Below, in pieces: positions 16,633-24,700 of a stretch of DNA of 64,000 nt (position 1 is its first letter; each line of letters begins with the position of its first letter). A program made the position numbers and the translations under genes. Below the pieces are notes generated by a model. That model saw nothing but the letters and a program-made list of their open reading frames with translations. It did no database searches and was not told where the DNA came from. Source of the DNA: Caryophanales bacterium UBA4694. Lineage in GTDB: Bacteria; Bacillota_I; Bacilli_A; RFN20; CAG-288. The stretch spans positions 1 through 64,000 of the forward strand of contig DHKM01000022.1 in assembly GCA_002404835.1 (NCBI GenBank), in the 5' to 3' direction.

Positions 16633-18894
16633 CTAAAGATGATCGTGGAAAGTACGGGAGATGACATCAAGCTGCTGTTCTCTGGTGAGATCGATGAACT
16701 TGACGGCATAACCGGAAACACGGATCGTGAAGTTGGCATATTCCGGCTTCTCCGGATGTTCCATGGCATCGAGAAGCTTCTCTTTGCCGAAGACATTGAC
16801 ATTGAGGTGATGGGCACCCTGGCTGAAATATCCATCGAGGACCTGATCGAGATTCTTGACTCTTTCTTCGGGAGTATGACCCAAAGCATCCGGATTCATG
16901 GTCTGGGTATTGGAAATACCATCGAGAGCATATTCATACGGAAGCTTGGCAACGGAATTGAGAGAAGCAAGAAGACCATTGTTTTCGGCACCATAGGACG
17001 GATTGGCACCTGGAGAGAGCGGTTCGCCTGCTTTTCTTCCATCCGGAAGAGTACCAGTAGCCTTACCATAGACGACGTTGGAAGTGATGGTAAGAATGGA
17101 AGTGGTAGGTTCGGAGTTACGATATGTATGATGCTTCTTGACCTTGGTGATGAAGGTATGGAGAAGTTCGATAGCGATATCATCGGCTCTGTCATCATCG
17201 TTTCCGTATCTTGGGAAGTCACCTTCAATCTTGAAATCGGTGGCAAGACCCTTTTCATCACGGATAGCAGTGACCTTGGCATACTTGATGGCGCTGAGAG
17301 AATCAACGACATGGCTGAAGCCGGCAATACCGGTTGCAAAGGTTCTTCTGACATCTGTATCGATCAAAGCCATTTCGGCAGCTTCATAATAATATTTGTC
17401 ATGCATGTACTGGATGAGATTGAGGACATTGACATAGACATCGGCAAGCCAATCCATCATCTTGTCATACTTGCTGACGACTTCATCATAATTGAGGACA
17501 TCGGAAGTGATCGGCTGATAGGCCGGACCGACCTGCTGATAGGTTTTCTCGTCGACACCGCCGTTGATTGCGTAAAGCAAGCACTTGGCAAGATTGGCTC
17601 TGGCGCCGAAGAACTGCATTTCCTTACCGGTCTGAGTAGCAGAGACACAGCAGCAGATGGAATAATCATCTGTCCAGATCGGTCTCATGACATCATCGTT
17701 CTCATACTGGATAGAGGACGTGGTGATGGAGATGTGGGCAGCATAGGCCTTGAAGTTTTCCGGAAGCCTGGTAGACCAGAGAACCGTAAGGTTCGGTTCC
17801 GGAGCAGGTCCCATGTTCTCAAGAGTATGGAGGAAACGATAATCGTTCTTTGTGACCATGCTTCTTCCGTCATCACCCATACCGGCAACTTCCAAAGTAG
17901 CCCAAACCGGATCACCGGAGAACAGAGCTTCATAGGAAGGAATACGGGCAAACTTGATCATACGGAGCTTCATGACAAGATGGTCGATGAGTTCCTGGGC
18001 TTCCTCTTCGGTGAGGACACCCTTTTCAAGATCTCTCTGGATGTAGATATCCAAGAAGGTAGAGATTCTACCGACGGACATAGCGGCACCGTTCTGAGTC
18101 TTGGTAGCGGCAAGATATCCGAAATACAGCCACTGGACAGCTTCCTTGGCATTCTTTGCCGGAGCGGAGATATCGAAACCATAGCTCTTAGCCATGACCT
18201 TCATCTCGCCCAAGGCACGGATCTGCTCGGAGAGTTCCTCTCTCTGACGGATGATATCATCGGTCATTGTCTCGTCGCCGCAGTTCTCGAGATCATACTT
18301 CTTCATGGCAATCAGGTTATCGATACCATAGAGAGCGACTCTTCTGTAATCGCCGACGATTCTTCCTCTACCATAGGTATCCGGAAGACCGGTGAGGATC
18401 TTGTTGTGACGGACCTTGAGCATTTCCGGAGTATAGGCATCAAAGACACCATCATTGTGAGTCTTATGATACTGAGTGAAGATCTTATGAAGTTCCGGAT
18501 TCGGAGTATATCCATGGGTAGTAAGAGCCTGTTCAGCCATCTTGATGCCACCATAAGGCATGAAGGCACGCTTCAAAGGCTTATCGGTCTGAAGACCGAC
18601 GATCTTCTCGAGATCCTTGTACTGCTCACTGATGTATCCCGGCTTATGGGATGTGATGGAAGAGACGATATCGGTGTCCATATCGAGGACGCCGCCCTTG
18701 GCTCTTGCTTCCTTCTGAAGCTTCTGAAGTTCGCCCCAGAGAGTGTCGGTGGCCTTTGTCGGACCTGCTAAGAAGGAACTGTCTCCATCATAAGGAGTAT
18801 AGTTTTCCTGGATGAAGTCACGGACATTGATGTCGAACTGCCAGTGTCCGCCCTTGAATCCTTCCCAAGCAATAGAATCTTTTTTGATACTCAT
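16633..18894 (-). CDS. pflB: Pyruvate formate-lyase
   Basis: A 753-aa glycyl-radical enzyme that converts pyruvate and CoA to formate and acetyl-CoA under anaerobic conditions. The active-site cysteine pair lies in SICCCVSATQTG near residue 412; three cysteines in a row occur here. The glycyl radical site is RVSGYAV near 728, close to the C-terminus as usual. RBS AGGAGG precedes the ATG. It is cotranscribed with pflA. Upstream there is a CRE-like motif and a perfect 16-bp palindrome, consistent with carbon-dependent control. Confidence 0.96.
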   Translation of the reverse strand: MSIKKDSIAWEGFKGGHWQFDINVRDFIQENYTPYDGDSSFLAGPTKATDTLWGELQKLQKEARAKGGVLDMDTDIVSSITSHKPGYISEQYKDLEKIVGLQTDKPLKRAFMPYGGIKMAEQALTTHGYTPNPELHKIFTQYHKTHNDGVFDAYTPEMLKVRHNKILTGLPDTYGRGRIVGDYRRVALYGIDNLIAMKKYDLENCGDETMTDDIIRQREELSEQIRALGEMKVMAKSYGFDISAPAKNAKEAVQWLYFGYLAATKTQNGAAMSVGRISTFLDIYIQRDLEKGVLTEEEAQELIDHLVMKLRMIKFARIPSYEALFSGDPVWATLEVAGMGDDGRSMVTKNDYRFLHTLENMGPAPEPNLTVLWSTRLPENFKAYAAHISITTSSIQYENDDVMRPIWTDDYSICCCVSATQTGKEMQFFGARANLAKCLLYAINGGVDEKTYQQVGPAYQPITSDVLNYDEVVSKYDKMMDWLADVYVNVLNLIQYMHDKYYYEAAEMALIDTDVRRTFATGIAGFSHVVDSLSAIKYAKVTAIRDEKGLATDFKIEGDFPRYGNDDDRADDIAIELLHTFITKVKKHHTYRNSEPTTSILTITSNVVYGKATGTLPDGRKAGEPLSPGANPSYGAENNGLLASLNSVAKLPYEYALDGISNTQTMNPDALGHTPEERVKNLDQVLDGYFSQGAHHLNVNVFGKEKLLDAMEHPEKPEYANFTIRVSGYAVKFIDLTREQQLDVISRTFHDHL

Positions 18895-18984
18895 TTCTGT
18901 ATCCTCCTATTGTGATTCGTTATTTTCGGTACAAGTATAAAGGTTAAGGCTTCAAAAATAAACTGATATGCTCAGGCAAAAACC

Positions 18985-19000
18985 TTGAAAGCGCTATTTT
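18985..19000 (-). promoter_or_regulatory. CRE-like site before pflB
   Basis: TTGAAAGCGCTATT resembles the CcpA operator core (TGNAANCGNTNNCA). It lies about 90 nt before the pflB start. Confidence 0.4.
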
Positions 19001-19016
19001 ATTAGTCTTGACTAAT
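19001..19016. promoter_or_regulatory. Perfect palindrome upstream of pflB
   Basis: ATTAGTC, two bases, GACTAAT: a perfect 7-2-7 inverted repeat directly beside the CRE-like site. It looks like a regulator site but matches no consensus I recognise with certainty. Confidence 0.4.
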
Positions 19017-19168
19017 CGACATGTACCTATTACACGCGAAACATTATACACTTTTCTTTTTGACTTGTATACAAGTTTGCACTCCGAACAGAAGCAACCA
19101 GAAGCCATGTTTTGATTGAAAATTTTTTCATAACATGCTAAAATAAGTCATCAAGAAAGAGGTAACAG

Positions 19169-20011
19169 ATGATAAAAGAATTGTTTTTCTCTATTTCCTT
19201 TATCGTCTCTTTTGGGAATAAAACTTTTTCAAATGCAACAATAGTCTATGATGCAATCACAAATCATTCATCTGCAGTTTCCCCTTTTAGAAGAATCGGT
19301 GGTTTAAGTCGTAATAAAGTCCTTGATTGTGATGATGGATATGTCTATTTTTATACAGAAACTTACAAAGCACCTTTCACATCAAGATCCGATTTATATA
19401 TAGAGCATACTGTTACGGAGTTCACTCCTGGTCATGTTGCTCGAAATAATGGAGATGATTCATACAAAGATTACAATTTGAGTAATGGCTATGTTCACCT
19501 GAAGCTCGAACGATACTCCGAAGACGGTAAAGAAGGAGGCGAAATCGCTCCTAAAGACTATTGGCCAAAAAGCACTAGTTTTACAACAACCATCAGTTCC
19601 AATTTTGGCGGGTCTACAAACCTGGATTTTTCTTCTGAAACCGGGGTGGAAATAGGAAACGGGGCATCTATCAGCAGAAAAGAAGGAAACGGTGCTGGTA
19701 TCACATTAAGCTTTGACAAAACGGTTTCAACCGTTATGGAAGATCCCACTCTTTCATCGCAGTTTTCATCCAACGATAAAAATGAAGCTCAATGGTCGAT
19801 TTCATCTCAGAACAAATCGATTGCCGGTTCTGTTACTTATTGCCTAGATACTTACTATCTTTTCGAAATAGCTAGCGAAGTCACAAATGCCAACAGGGAT
19901 GCATTCATCCTGACATATGAAGTCATGTATCAAGGAACATACAAAGTACTTTGGTGGTGGCAAGATGGTTGGACATTTAATACCAGTGTAAGGATTTCTT
20001 GTTTCTTATGA
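19169..20011 (+). CDS. Predicted secreted beta-rich protein of unknown function
   Basis: A 280-aa protein with a weak N-terminal signal (cleavage perhaps after FSNA). The mature part is rich in Ser, Thr, Asn and Gly with alternating polar/apolar residues (STSFTTTISSNFGGSTNL, GASISRKEGNGAGITLSF) and ends in a tryptophan-rich segment (VLWWWQDGWTFNTSVRI). This is compatible with a beta-pore or adhesin-like protein, but I recognise no family. Codon use is visibly more AT-rich than its neighbours, suggesting transfer. AGAGGT precedes the ATG. Its stop overlaps the next small gene by 4 nt (ATGA). Confidence 0.65.
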   Translation: MIKELFFSISFIVSFGNKTFSNATIVYDAITNHSSAVSPFRRIGGLSRNKVLDCDDGYVYFYTETYKAPFTSRSDLYIEHTVTEFTPGHVARNNGDDSYKDYNLSNGYVHLKLERYSEDGKEGGEIAPKDYWPKSTSFTTTISSNFGGSTNLDFSSETGVEIGNGASISRKEGNGAGITLSFDKTVSTVMEDPTLSSQFSSNDKNEAQWSISSQNKSIAGSVTYCLDTYYLFEIASEVTNANRDAFILTYEVMYQGTYKVLWWWQDGWTFNTSVRISCFL

Positions 20012-20202
20012 ATTCTAAAATATTCAATGGCTCTATAGCCCTTTTGATTTCCGGTGCAATCGTATTGGCTGGAGGAACCATAGGCAAAGATTCCAGTATA
20101 AATACATTCAGCTTTGCCGATGCAATATCGATTTTGGGATTAGCATTGCTTATTCTGGGATTGATTCTTCTAATCATCTCTTTCCTCAAGAAAGATCACT
20201 GA
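20008..20202 (+). CDS. Small two-helix membrane protein coupled to the secreted protein
   Basis: A 64-aa protein with two hydrophobic segments (about residues 8-25 and 38-60) and a positively charged end (LKKDH). It starts within the stop of the preceding gene (ATGA), so it is translationally coupled. An immunity, holin-like or anchoring role for the secreted protein is possible but only inferred from pairing. An upstream in-frame start at 19999 would add three residues. Confidence 0.6.
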   Translation: MNSKIFNGSIALLISGAIVLAGGTIGKDSSINTFSFADAISILGLALLILGLILLIISFLKKDH

Positions 20203-20246
20203 ACCATAGTCATCAGCAAAGCCGACACAACAGATGGGATTATATG

Positions 20247-20297
20247 AAAAGATGGGGATATTTTCATCCGTTTTGGAAAATCCTCATCTTTTTTCTT
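20247..20297 (+). terminator. Terminator of the secreted/membrane pair
   Basis: A long imperfect hairpin: AAAAGATGGGGATATTTTC pairs with GGAAAATCCTCATCTTTT (one bulge, G-U pairs), followed by TTC and T runs. Confidence 0.7.
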
Positions 20298-20368
20298 TTA
20301 TTTCAGCTGAAGACGTTGTTCTCGTTTCCCGACTTCATGTTGCTTACGATTCATGGATAAACCAATCA

Positions 20369-21793
20369 CTACTGATTCAGAGCACTTTCCGGATAAAGAT
20401 ACTGAGAATACATAGACCATGTATAATCCGTCTTGTATTTGGAAAGAACATCATCGGATACGAATATTTTTGCCGAGGAACCCTTCATAAGCTCAGTTCC
20501 CACCTTCAAAGAAGAAGGGGAAGAATTGGTCAAAACCACTTCGCAGACATCATGGAAACAGCCATCGGCAAGTTCACGGATATTGTCCTGGACTGTAACC
20601 CTTCTTGCCGCACTGCCCGAAAAGACATCGGCTAAGAAAGATACCACCGGCTTATCCTTATACATGGAAGGAATCACAAGTTTTTCTCTCTTTCTTCCTT
20701 CATCGGTAAGTCCGATGACAGAGCAGGAATCCTCTCCCTCTTCGATTCTGAAGAAAGAAATATCCTCGTCGTTCTGTCTGACATATTCCTTCCGGATCGG
20801 AAGCGGAGCAACCGGAACCTCGACATCCGTTTTCGAATCATCCATAAGCTCAAGCTTGATATCCTTGATGAAGCGGATGGTATTGTAGATGCTTCCGCTG
20901 TTGTTCAGATGGTAATTGGTATCATAGAACCACAAAGCATCCAATACAGAATCATGAGGATTACCCATGATCGGAAAATCCAGAAGAGAAGAAAGCGTCT
21001 CATAGAAAGCATCGATCCCATCGGGATTCTCGATGGCCTTATTGTTCATCGGAGCAAACCGATAATACATCTTTGCCCCTTTCTCTCTTATCTTCTTGTA
21101 ATACGAATTCAGATAAGAGAGATAATCGGCATCGAGAAGAGAAGCATCGAAGGAAATCATCCTGGTAAGATCCGCAAAACCGTCCATGGCATTCCCGCTC
21201 GGAAGAGAAGAAGAAATATCTCCATACTCATCAAAGGAAGATCTCATATAAATATCCCCGGTAACCGGCTTAGAGGAAGTCCAATAGGAGAACTTCGACT
21301 TCGTGAACTCCGGTATGGAAGAAATCATCTCCATCCTGTTTTCCAAGGCAACATAGTTCAAAAAGGAATAATTTCCGTCGAAAGCCTGCCAGAGCAAGGA
21401 AGGAGAAAAATAATCGGAAAACATCTGACTGTGAAGCTCCGGAGAAAAAACGAGAATATCATTCTCCTTCATAAAAGGCAAAGCCATATCCAACATCACC
21501 TTGCTGCCAAGATCGGCATACAGCCCAAAATCGATGACCGTATATTCGGAAAGCTGTTTTTCCATCAAAGAAGAGCGGATGGAAAACGGGACCGAACTGC
21601 CACCTACGACCACAATCTTCTTTCTGTCCTTGTTTGCTTCGAGTCTTCTGATCTTATAAGGAAGTTCGGCCAAATAAGTTTCATCGAACTGACTCGGGAT
21701 CAGAAAAGCACCGCAAAAAGCGGCTCCTGGAAAAAGAAGCGCGAAAACAAGCGACAAGATGACAAAAACAACAACACTTTTCTTTGTTTTCAT
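20369..21793 (-). CDS. SGNH-like membrane-anchored protein with C-terminal LRR, partner of MBOAT
   Basis: A 474-aa protein. An N-terminal membrane helix (SVVVFVILSLVFALLF) anchors an extracellular SGNH-like domain: GGSSVPFSIR near residue 63 carries the nucleophile block and NYHLNNSG near 291 the His block, as in DltD/AlgJ-like partners of MBOAT acyltransferases. Residues about 350-474 are BspA-like repeats (LVIPSMYKDKPVVSFLADVF, VTVQDNIRELADGCF). The ATG at 21793 lies 1 nt after the MBOAT stop, indicating coupling; a longer frame reads into the MBOAT gene. It probably completes transfer of an acyl group to an extracellular glycan (inference). Confidence 0.8.
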   Translation of the reverse strand: MKTKKSVVVFVILSLVFALLFPGAAFCGAFLIPSQFDETYLAELPYKIRRLEANKDRKKIVVVGGSSVPFSIRSSLMEKQLSEYTVIDFGLYADLGSKVMLDMALPFMKENDILVFSPELHSQMFSDYFSPSLLWQAFDGNYSFLNYVALENRMEMISSIPEFTKSKFSYWTSSKPVTGDIYMRSSFDEYGDISSSLPSGNAMDGFADLTRMISFDASLLDADYLSYLNSYYKKIREKGAKMYYRFAPMNNKAIENPDGIDAFYETLSSLLDFPIMGNPHDSVLDALWFYDTNYHLNNSGSIYNTIRFIKDIKLELMDDSKTDVEVPVAPLPIRKEYVRQNDEDISFFRIEEGEDSCSVIGLTDEGRKREKLVIPSMYKDKPVVSFLADVFSGSAARRVTVQDNIRELADGCFHDVCEVVLTNSSPSSLKVGTELMKGSSAKIFVSDDVLSKYKTDYTWSMYSQYLYPESALNQ

Positions 21794-21794
21794 A

Positions 21795-23192
21795 TCAGAA
21801 CTGGAAATAGATGAATCCACCTCCCAAATGATTGGTCGAAAGATAGACAGAAGCAAAAACAACAAGAACAACAAGAGAAACATACAGAGCACAATCCATG
21901 ATGCCCTTGCTCTCATCCAAGGAGATAAACGGAAGCCTATCAACAAATACAATCAAAGAAAAGGCAGCGACACAATAGAAGAGATAAAAACCGTCATGGA
22001 AAGACTCAAGACCTGTTCCCGAAACAAACGAAGTGAATATTCTTGTTAAACAGATACCGATTTCCGTAACGCTCTGACAACGGAAAAAAATCCAGGAAAC
22101 AAGAACAAGGAAGAAAGTCAGCGGAACATAAAACCATTTTCTTTCATGGCCTTTGAACAATCCGGATACCATCACGAAGACCCCGCAGAAAAGGCCCCAC
22201 AATACAAACGTCCAATTAGCACCATGCCACAGTCCGGAAAAGAAGAAGACAAGAAACATTGCAAGAAGCTGACGAAGCTTTCCATGTCTGTTTCCGCCAA
22301 GAGGTATGTATAGATAGTCCCTGAACCATCTTCCCAAAGAAACATGCCATCTACGATAGAAATCGGACATCGAATCAGCAAGATAAGGCCGATCGAAATT
22401 CTCGGAAAGTTCGACGGAAAAAAGATAGGCGCTCCCTTTTGCGATATCACAGTATCCGGAAAAGTCGCAGTAGATCTGTCCATAGAAGAACAACGTTGCA
22501 AGAAGAATCGAAAACCCGGAAGAAGAAGGAAGGTCAGAATAGACACGATTCACGAAAACAGCAAGAATGTCTGCAATCGCAATCTTCTTCACATAACCGG
22601 AAACAAGATAGCGGGATGCCTTCAGGGCATGTTCGACATCCAGGCGTTTTGCAGAAAGAAGCTGCGGAAGAAGATCATCAGCCCGCTCAATCGGTCCTGC
22701 GACAAGCTGGGGAAAGAAAGAAACAAACAAAGCATAATGGAAGAACTGATATACCGGAAGAGAATCCTTCCGGTACACGTCGATCACATACGAAAGAGTC
22801 TGAAACGTATAGAAAGAAATCCCGACAGGAAGAAGAATCGAAAAAGGAGAGAAAGTGGTTTTCCCACCGAAAAGATGAATAAGGTTCACAACCGATTCAG
22901 CAAAGAAATTCAGATATTTAAAAATAAAAAGAGATCCAAAAAGAAGGACAAGACAAGAGACAAGAAGAAGGCGTCTAATCCATAGCCTCTCAGCGTGATG
23001 AATCCAAATAGCAAACAAATACGAAGCCAGAGTCGTAGAAAAGATCAGAAAAAGAAGCTTCCATGAAGAACAGGCATAGAAAAAATAGGAAGCCACTAAC
23101 AGAAAATATGGTTTTATCTTCCCTGGAAGAATCTGGTAAAGGAGGACAACGATAGGAAGAAAACACAGATAAGCAAGAGAATTAAACGCCAT
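21795..23192 (-). CDS. MBOAT-family O-acyltransferase (AlgI/DltB-like)
   Basis: A 465-aa multi-pass membrane protein with many hydrophobic segments. The MBOAT signature lies at SGLWHGANWTFVLWG, with the conserved histidine near residue 323, and DFYRRWHVSLGRWFRDYLYIPLGG in the loop before it is diagnostic of the AlgI/PatA/DltB group. Such proteins move acyl groups across the membrane for acetylation of polysaccharide or teichoic acid. It sits in a three-gene operon: small membrane protein, MBOAT, SGNH protein. The absence of dltA/dltC-like genes argues for polysaccharide acylation rather than D-alanylation. Confidence 0.92.
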   Translation of the reverse strand: MAFNSLAYLCFLPIVVLLYQILPGKIKPYFLLVASYFFYACSSWKLLFLIFSTTLASYLFAIWIHHAERLWIRRLLLVSCLVLLFGSLFIFKYLNFFAESVVNLIHLFGGKTTFSPFSILLPVGISFYTFQTLSYVIDVYRKDSLPVYQFFHYALFVSFFPQLVAGPIERADDLLPQLLSAKRLDVEHALKASRYLVSGYVKKIAIADILAVFVNRVYSDLPSSSGFSILLATLFFYGQIYCDFSGYCDIAKGSAYLFSVELSENFDRPYLADSMSDFYRRWHVSLGRWFRDYLYIPLGGNRHGKLRQLLAMFLVFFFSGLWHGANWTFVLWGLFCGVFVMVSGLFKGHERKWFYVPLTFFLVLVSWIFFRCQSVTEIGICLTRIFTSFVSGTGLESFHDGFYLFYCVAAFSLIVFVDRLPFISLDESKGIMDCALYVSLVVLVVFASVYLSTNHLGGGFIYFQF

Positions 23193-23436
23193 CTTTATTT
23201 ACCGATTTAAAAACACATAGCAAAACAAAAAAGACAAGTAAAACAAAAGAAACCTCAGCCATGCTCTCCAAAAGCGAAGATTTTCCCAAAAAAGAATAAA
23301 CTGAAAAACACATAAAAGACGCAAGGAAACAAATTCCGAAGATAAATCTATGTCTAAAGAAAACAAGGAAAACGAGAAGAACGACAGAGACAAGATATAA
23401 AGTCAAAAGAAGATAATTCTGAAACAAATAAGGCAT
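23182..23436 (-). CDS. Small three-helix membrane protein at the head of the MBOAT operon
   Basis: An 84-aa hydrophobic protein with three predicted membrane helices and no known motif. It overlaps the MBOAT gene by 11 nt, so it is likely coupled and may assist the acyltransferase, as small membrane subunits do in other MBOAT systems. No strong RBS is visible; GGGTAAAATAT precedes the start. Confidence 0.55.
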   Translation of the reverse strand: MPYLFQNYLLLTLYLVSVVLLVFLVFFRHRFIFGICFLASFMCFSVYSFLGKSSLLESMAEVSFVLLVFFVLLCVFKSVNKDGV

Positions 23437-23808
23437 ATAGATATTTTACCCTATTTCCCTTTCCTTTACGATGAAATCGTTCATAATCCAAAGGAAATCC
23501 CATTTCATCGATAATCAAGGGAAGCTCTTTTCTTATTCCTGTACCCAGTTCTTTAACTCAGCAAAAATCAAAATGATTGCCCGTCTATATTTTTTCAGGC
23601 AACAATCGTGTACCATTGACAAATCTTATTTTGTTGATTAAACTATAAACAAGTCACCATTATAACAACTCAGAGCAAAAAAAACAAAACGCTTCTTTAC
23701 AGCAATTGTCTAATTCATACTATGTTTATCACAAAAGAAGAAAAGATAATCTTATAAAGAACCCGATTCAGAAGTTCGTCCATTTACAAAATTCCTGGAG
23801 GTATAAAA
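23437..23808. other. Divergent intergenic region
   Basis: No gene is supported. It carries promoters for the divergent MBOAT operon and the 277-aa lipoprotein. TTGACA at 23616-23621 and TATAAA at 23644 point forward, but their spacing is too wide for a normal promoter. Confidence 0.4.
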
Positions 23809-24642
23809 ATGAAGAAAACATGGATTGCACTACTTCCACTCTTCCTTGTCTCATGCAAAGGAAAGTCGAATCAGATTTCTTCTACCACCCCATCTCCGGA
23901 TGGTCCTGTCAAATTCAAACTCGAATACAAAGAATCAGAGGACTATGAAATCCAGGTCGAAAATCCATCCGAAGATTCAACCTACCTGATCTCACAGACA
24001 GTACGATTCAAGGTTCAACTGAAAGACAAAGACCGAGAGCTTGTCTCCGTCTGTCTGAACGATCATGAACTAATTGATGATGAAAATTTCTATAGTTTCA
24101 AAATGCAGGCTTCCAAAAACGAAATCATCGTCAAAACAGCAAAGAAACCAGTCATCGACGAAAACGGAGAGAAAACCTTGCAATATGTAACCGCAAAAGA
24201 AAATGATTGCACCTTCGACTACATTCCAAGAATCACAGCCCTAGATTCTACCGACTACCTCGATCTCTACCAGAGAGACTTCCCCATCTATTCGAAGGAG
24301 ACAAAAGAAGCACTCCATTCCTTCTTGCCCGGCGACAGAATCGAAATCTACAAAAACGAAGAAGGAAAAAATTCATATGGCCTTCTGACCCGGTTTAAAC
24401 CGGCCAAAGGATCCTTGGTCTACGAAGAAACATCTACTGGAGGTACGTTCTATCTCCAGACTGAGGATAATCAGATTGATTCCAAGCAGGTAGTCACAGA
24501 CATCATCTATGAAAACAGCTATAGGCAGTTAAACTATTCCGACTACGAAGACTACAAAGGAAAAGAGGTCTCAGTCTATTATTCCGATGTCGTCTCAGAA
24601 AAAGACCGAAACAAAAGGAAAGTATTTGGAATTAAAATCTAA
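23809..24642 (+). CDS. Lipoprotein of unknown function
   Basis: A 277-aa secreted lipoprotein with lipobox FLVSC about residue 16. The first half looks like an Ig-like beta domain (YLISQTVRFKVQLKDKD, FKMQASKNEIIVKT). The second half has FLPGDRIEIYKNEEGK, also seen in the 189-aa lipoprotein at 15246. GGAGGT precedes the ATG. A single gene ended by a perfect bidirectional hairpin. Function unknown. Confidence 0.75.
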   Translation: MKKTWIALLPLFLVSCKGKSNQISSTTPSPDGPVKFKLEYKESEDYEIQVENPSEDSTYLISQTVRFKVQLKDKDRELVSVCLNDHELIDDENFYSFKMQASKNEIIVKTAKKPVIDENGEKTLQYVTAKENDCTFDYIPRITALDSTDYLDLYQRDFPIYSKETKEALHSFLPGDRIEIYKNEEGKNSYGLLTRFKPAKGSLVYEETSTGGTFYLQTEDNQIDSKQVVTDIIYENSYRQLNYSDYEDYKGKEVSVYYSDVVSEKDRNKRKVFGIKI

Positions 24643-24662
24643 AAACATACAATTTTAATTAA

Positions 24663-24695
24663 ACAAAAGACATTGCTTATCGCAATGTCTTTTGT
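24663..24695. terminator. Perfect bidirectional terminator
   Basis: A perfect 14-bp stem (ACAAAAGACATTGC/GCAATGTCTTTTGT) with loop TTATC. It serves both the lipoprotein and the converging GH2 gene. Confidence 0.9.
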
Positions 24696-24700
24696 CTTAT

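Noticed and set aside
16639..18771. A 710-codon open frame antisense to pflB
   Set aside because: It mirrors the codon bias of pflB, has no RBS or family similarity, and pflB is unmistakable.
21795..23192. MBOAT as DltB of a teichoic-acid D-alanylation operon
   Set aside because: No dltA or dltC partner is adjacent and the SGNH partner differs from DltD by its LRR domain; polysaccharide acylation is more likely.
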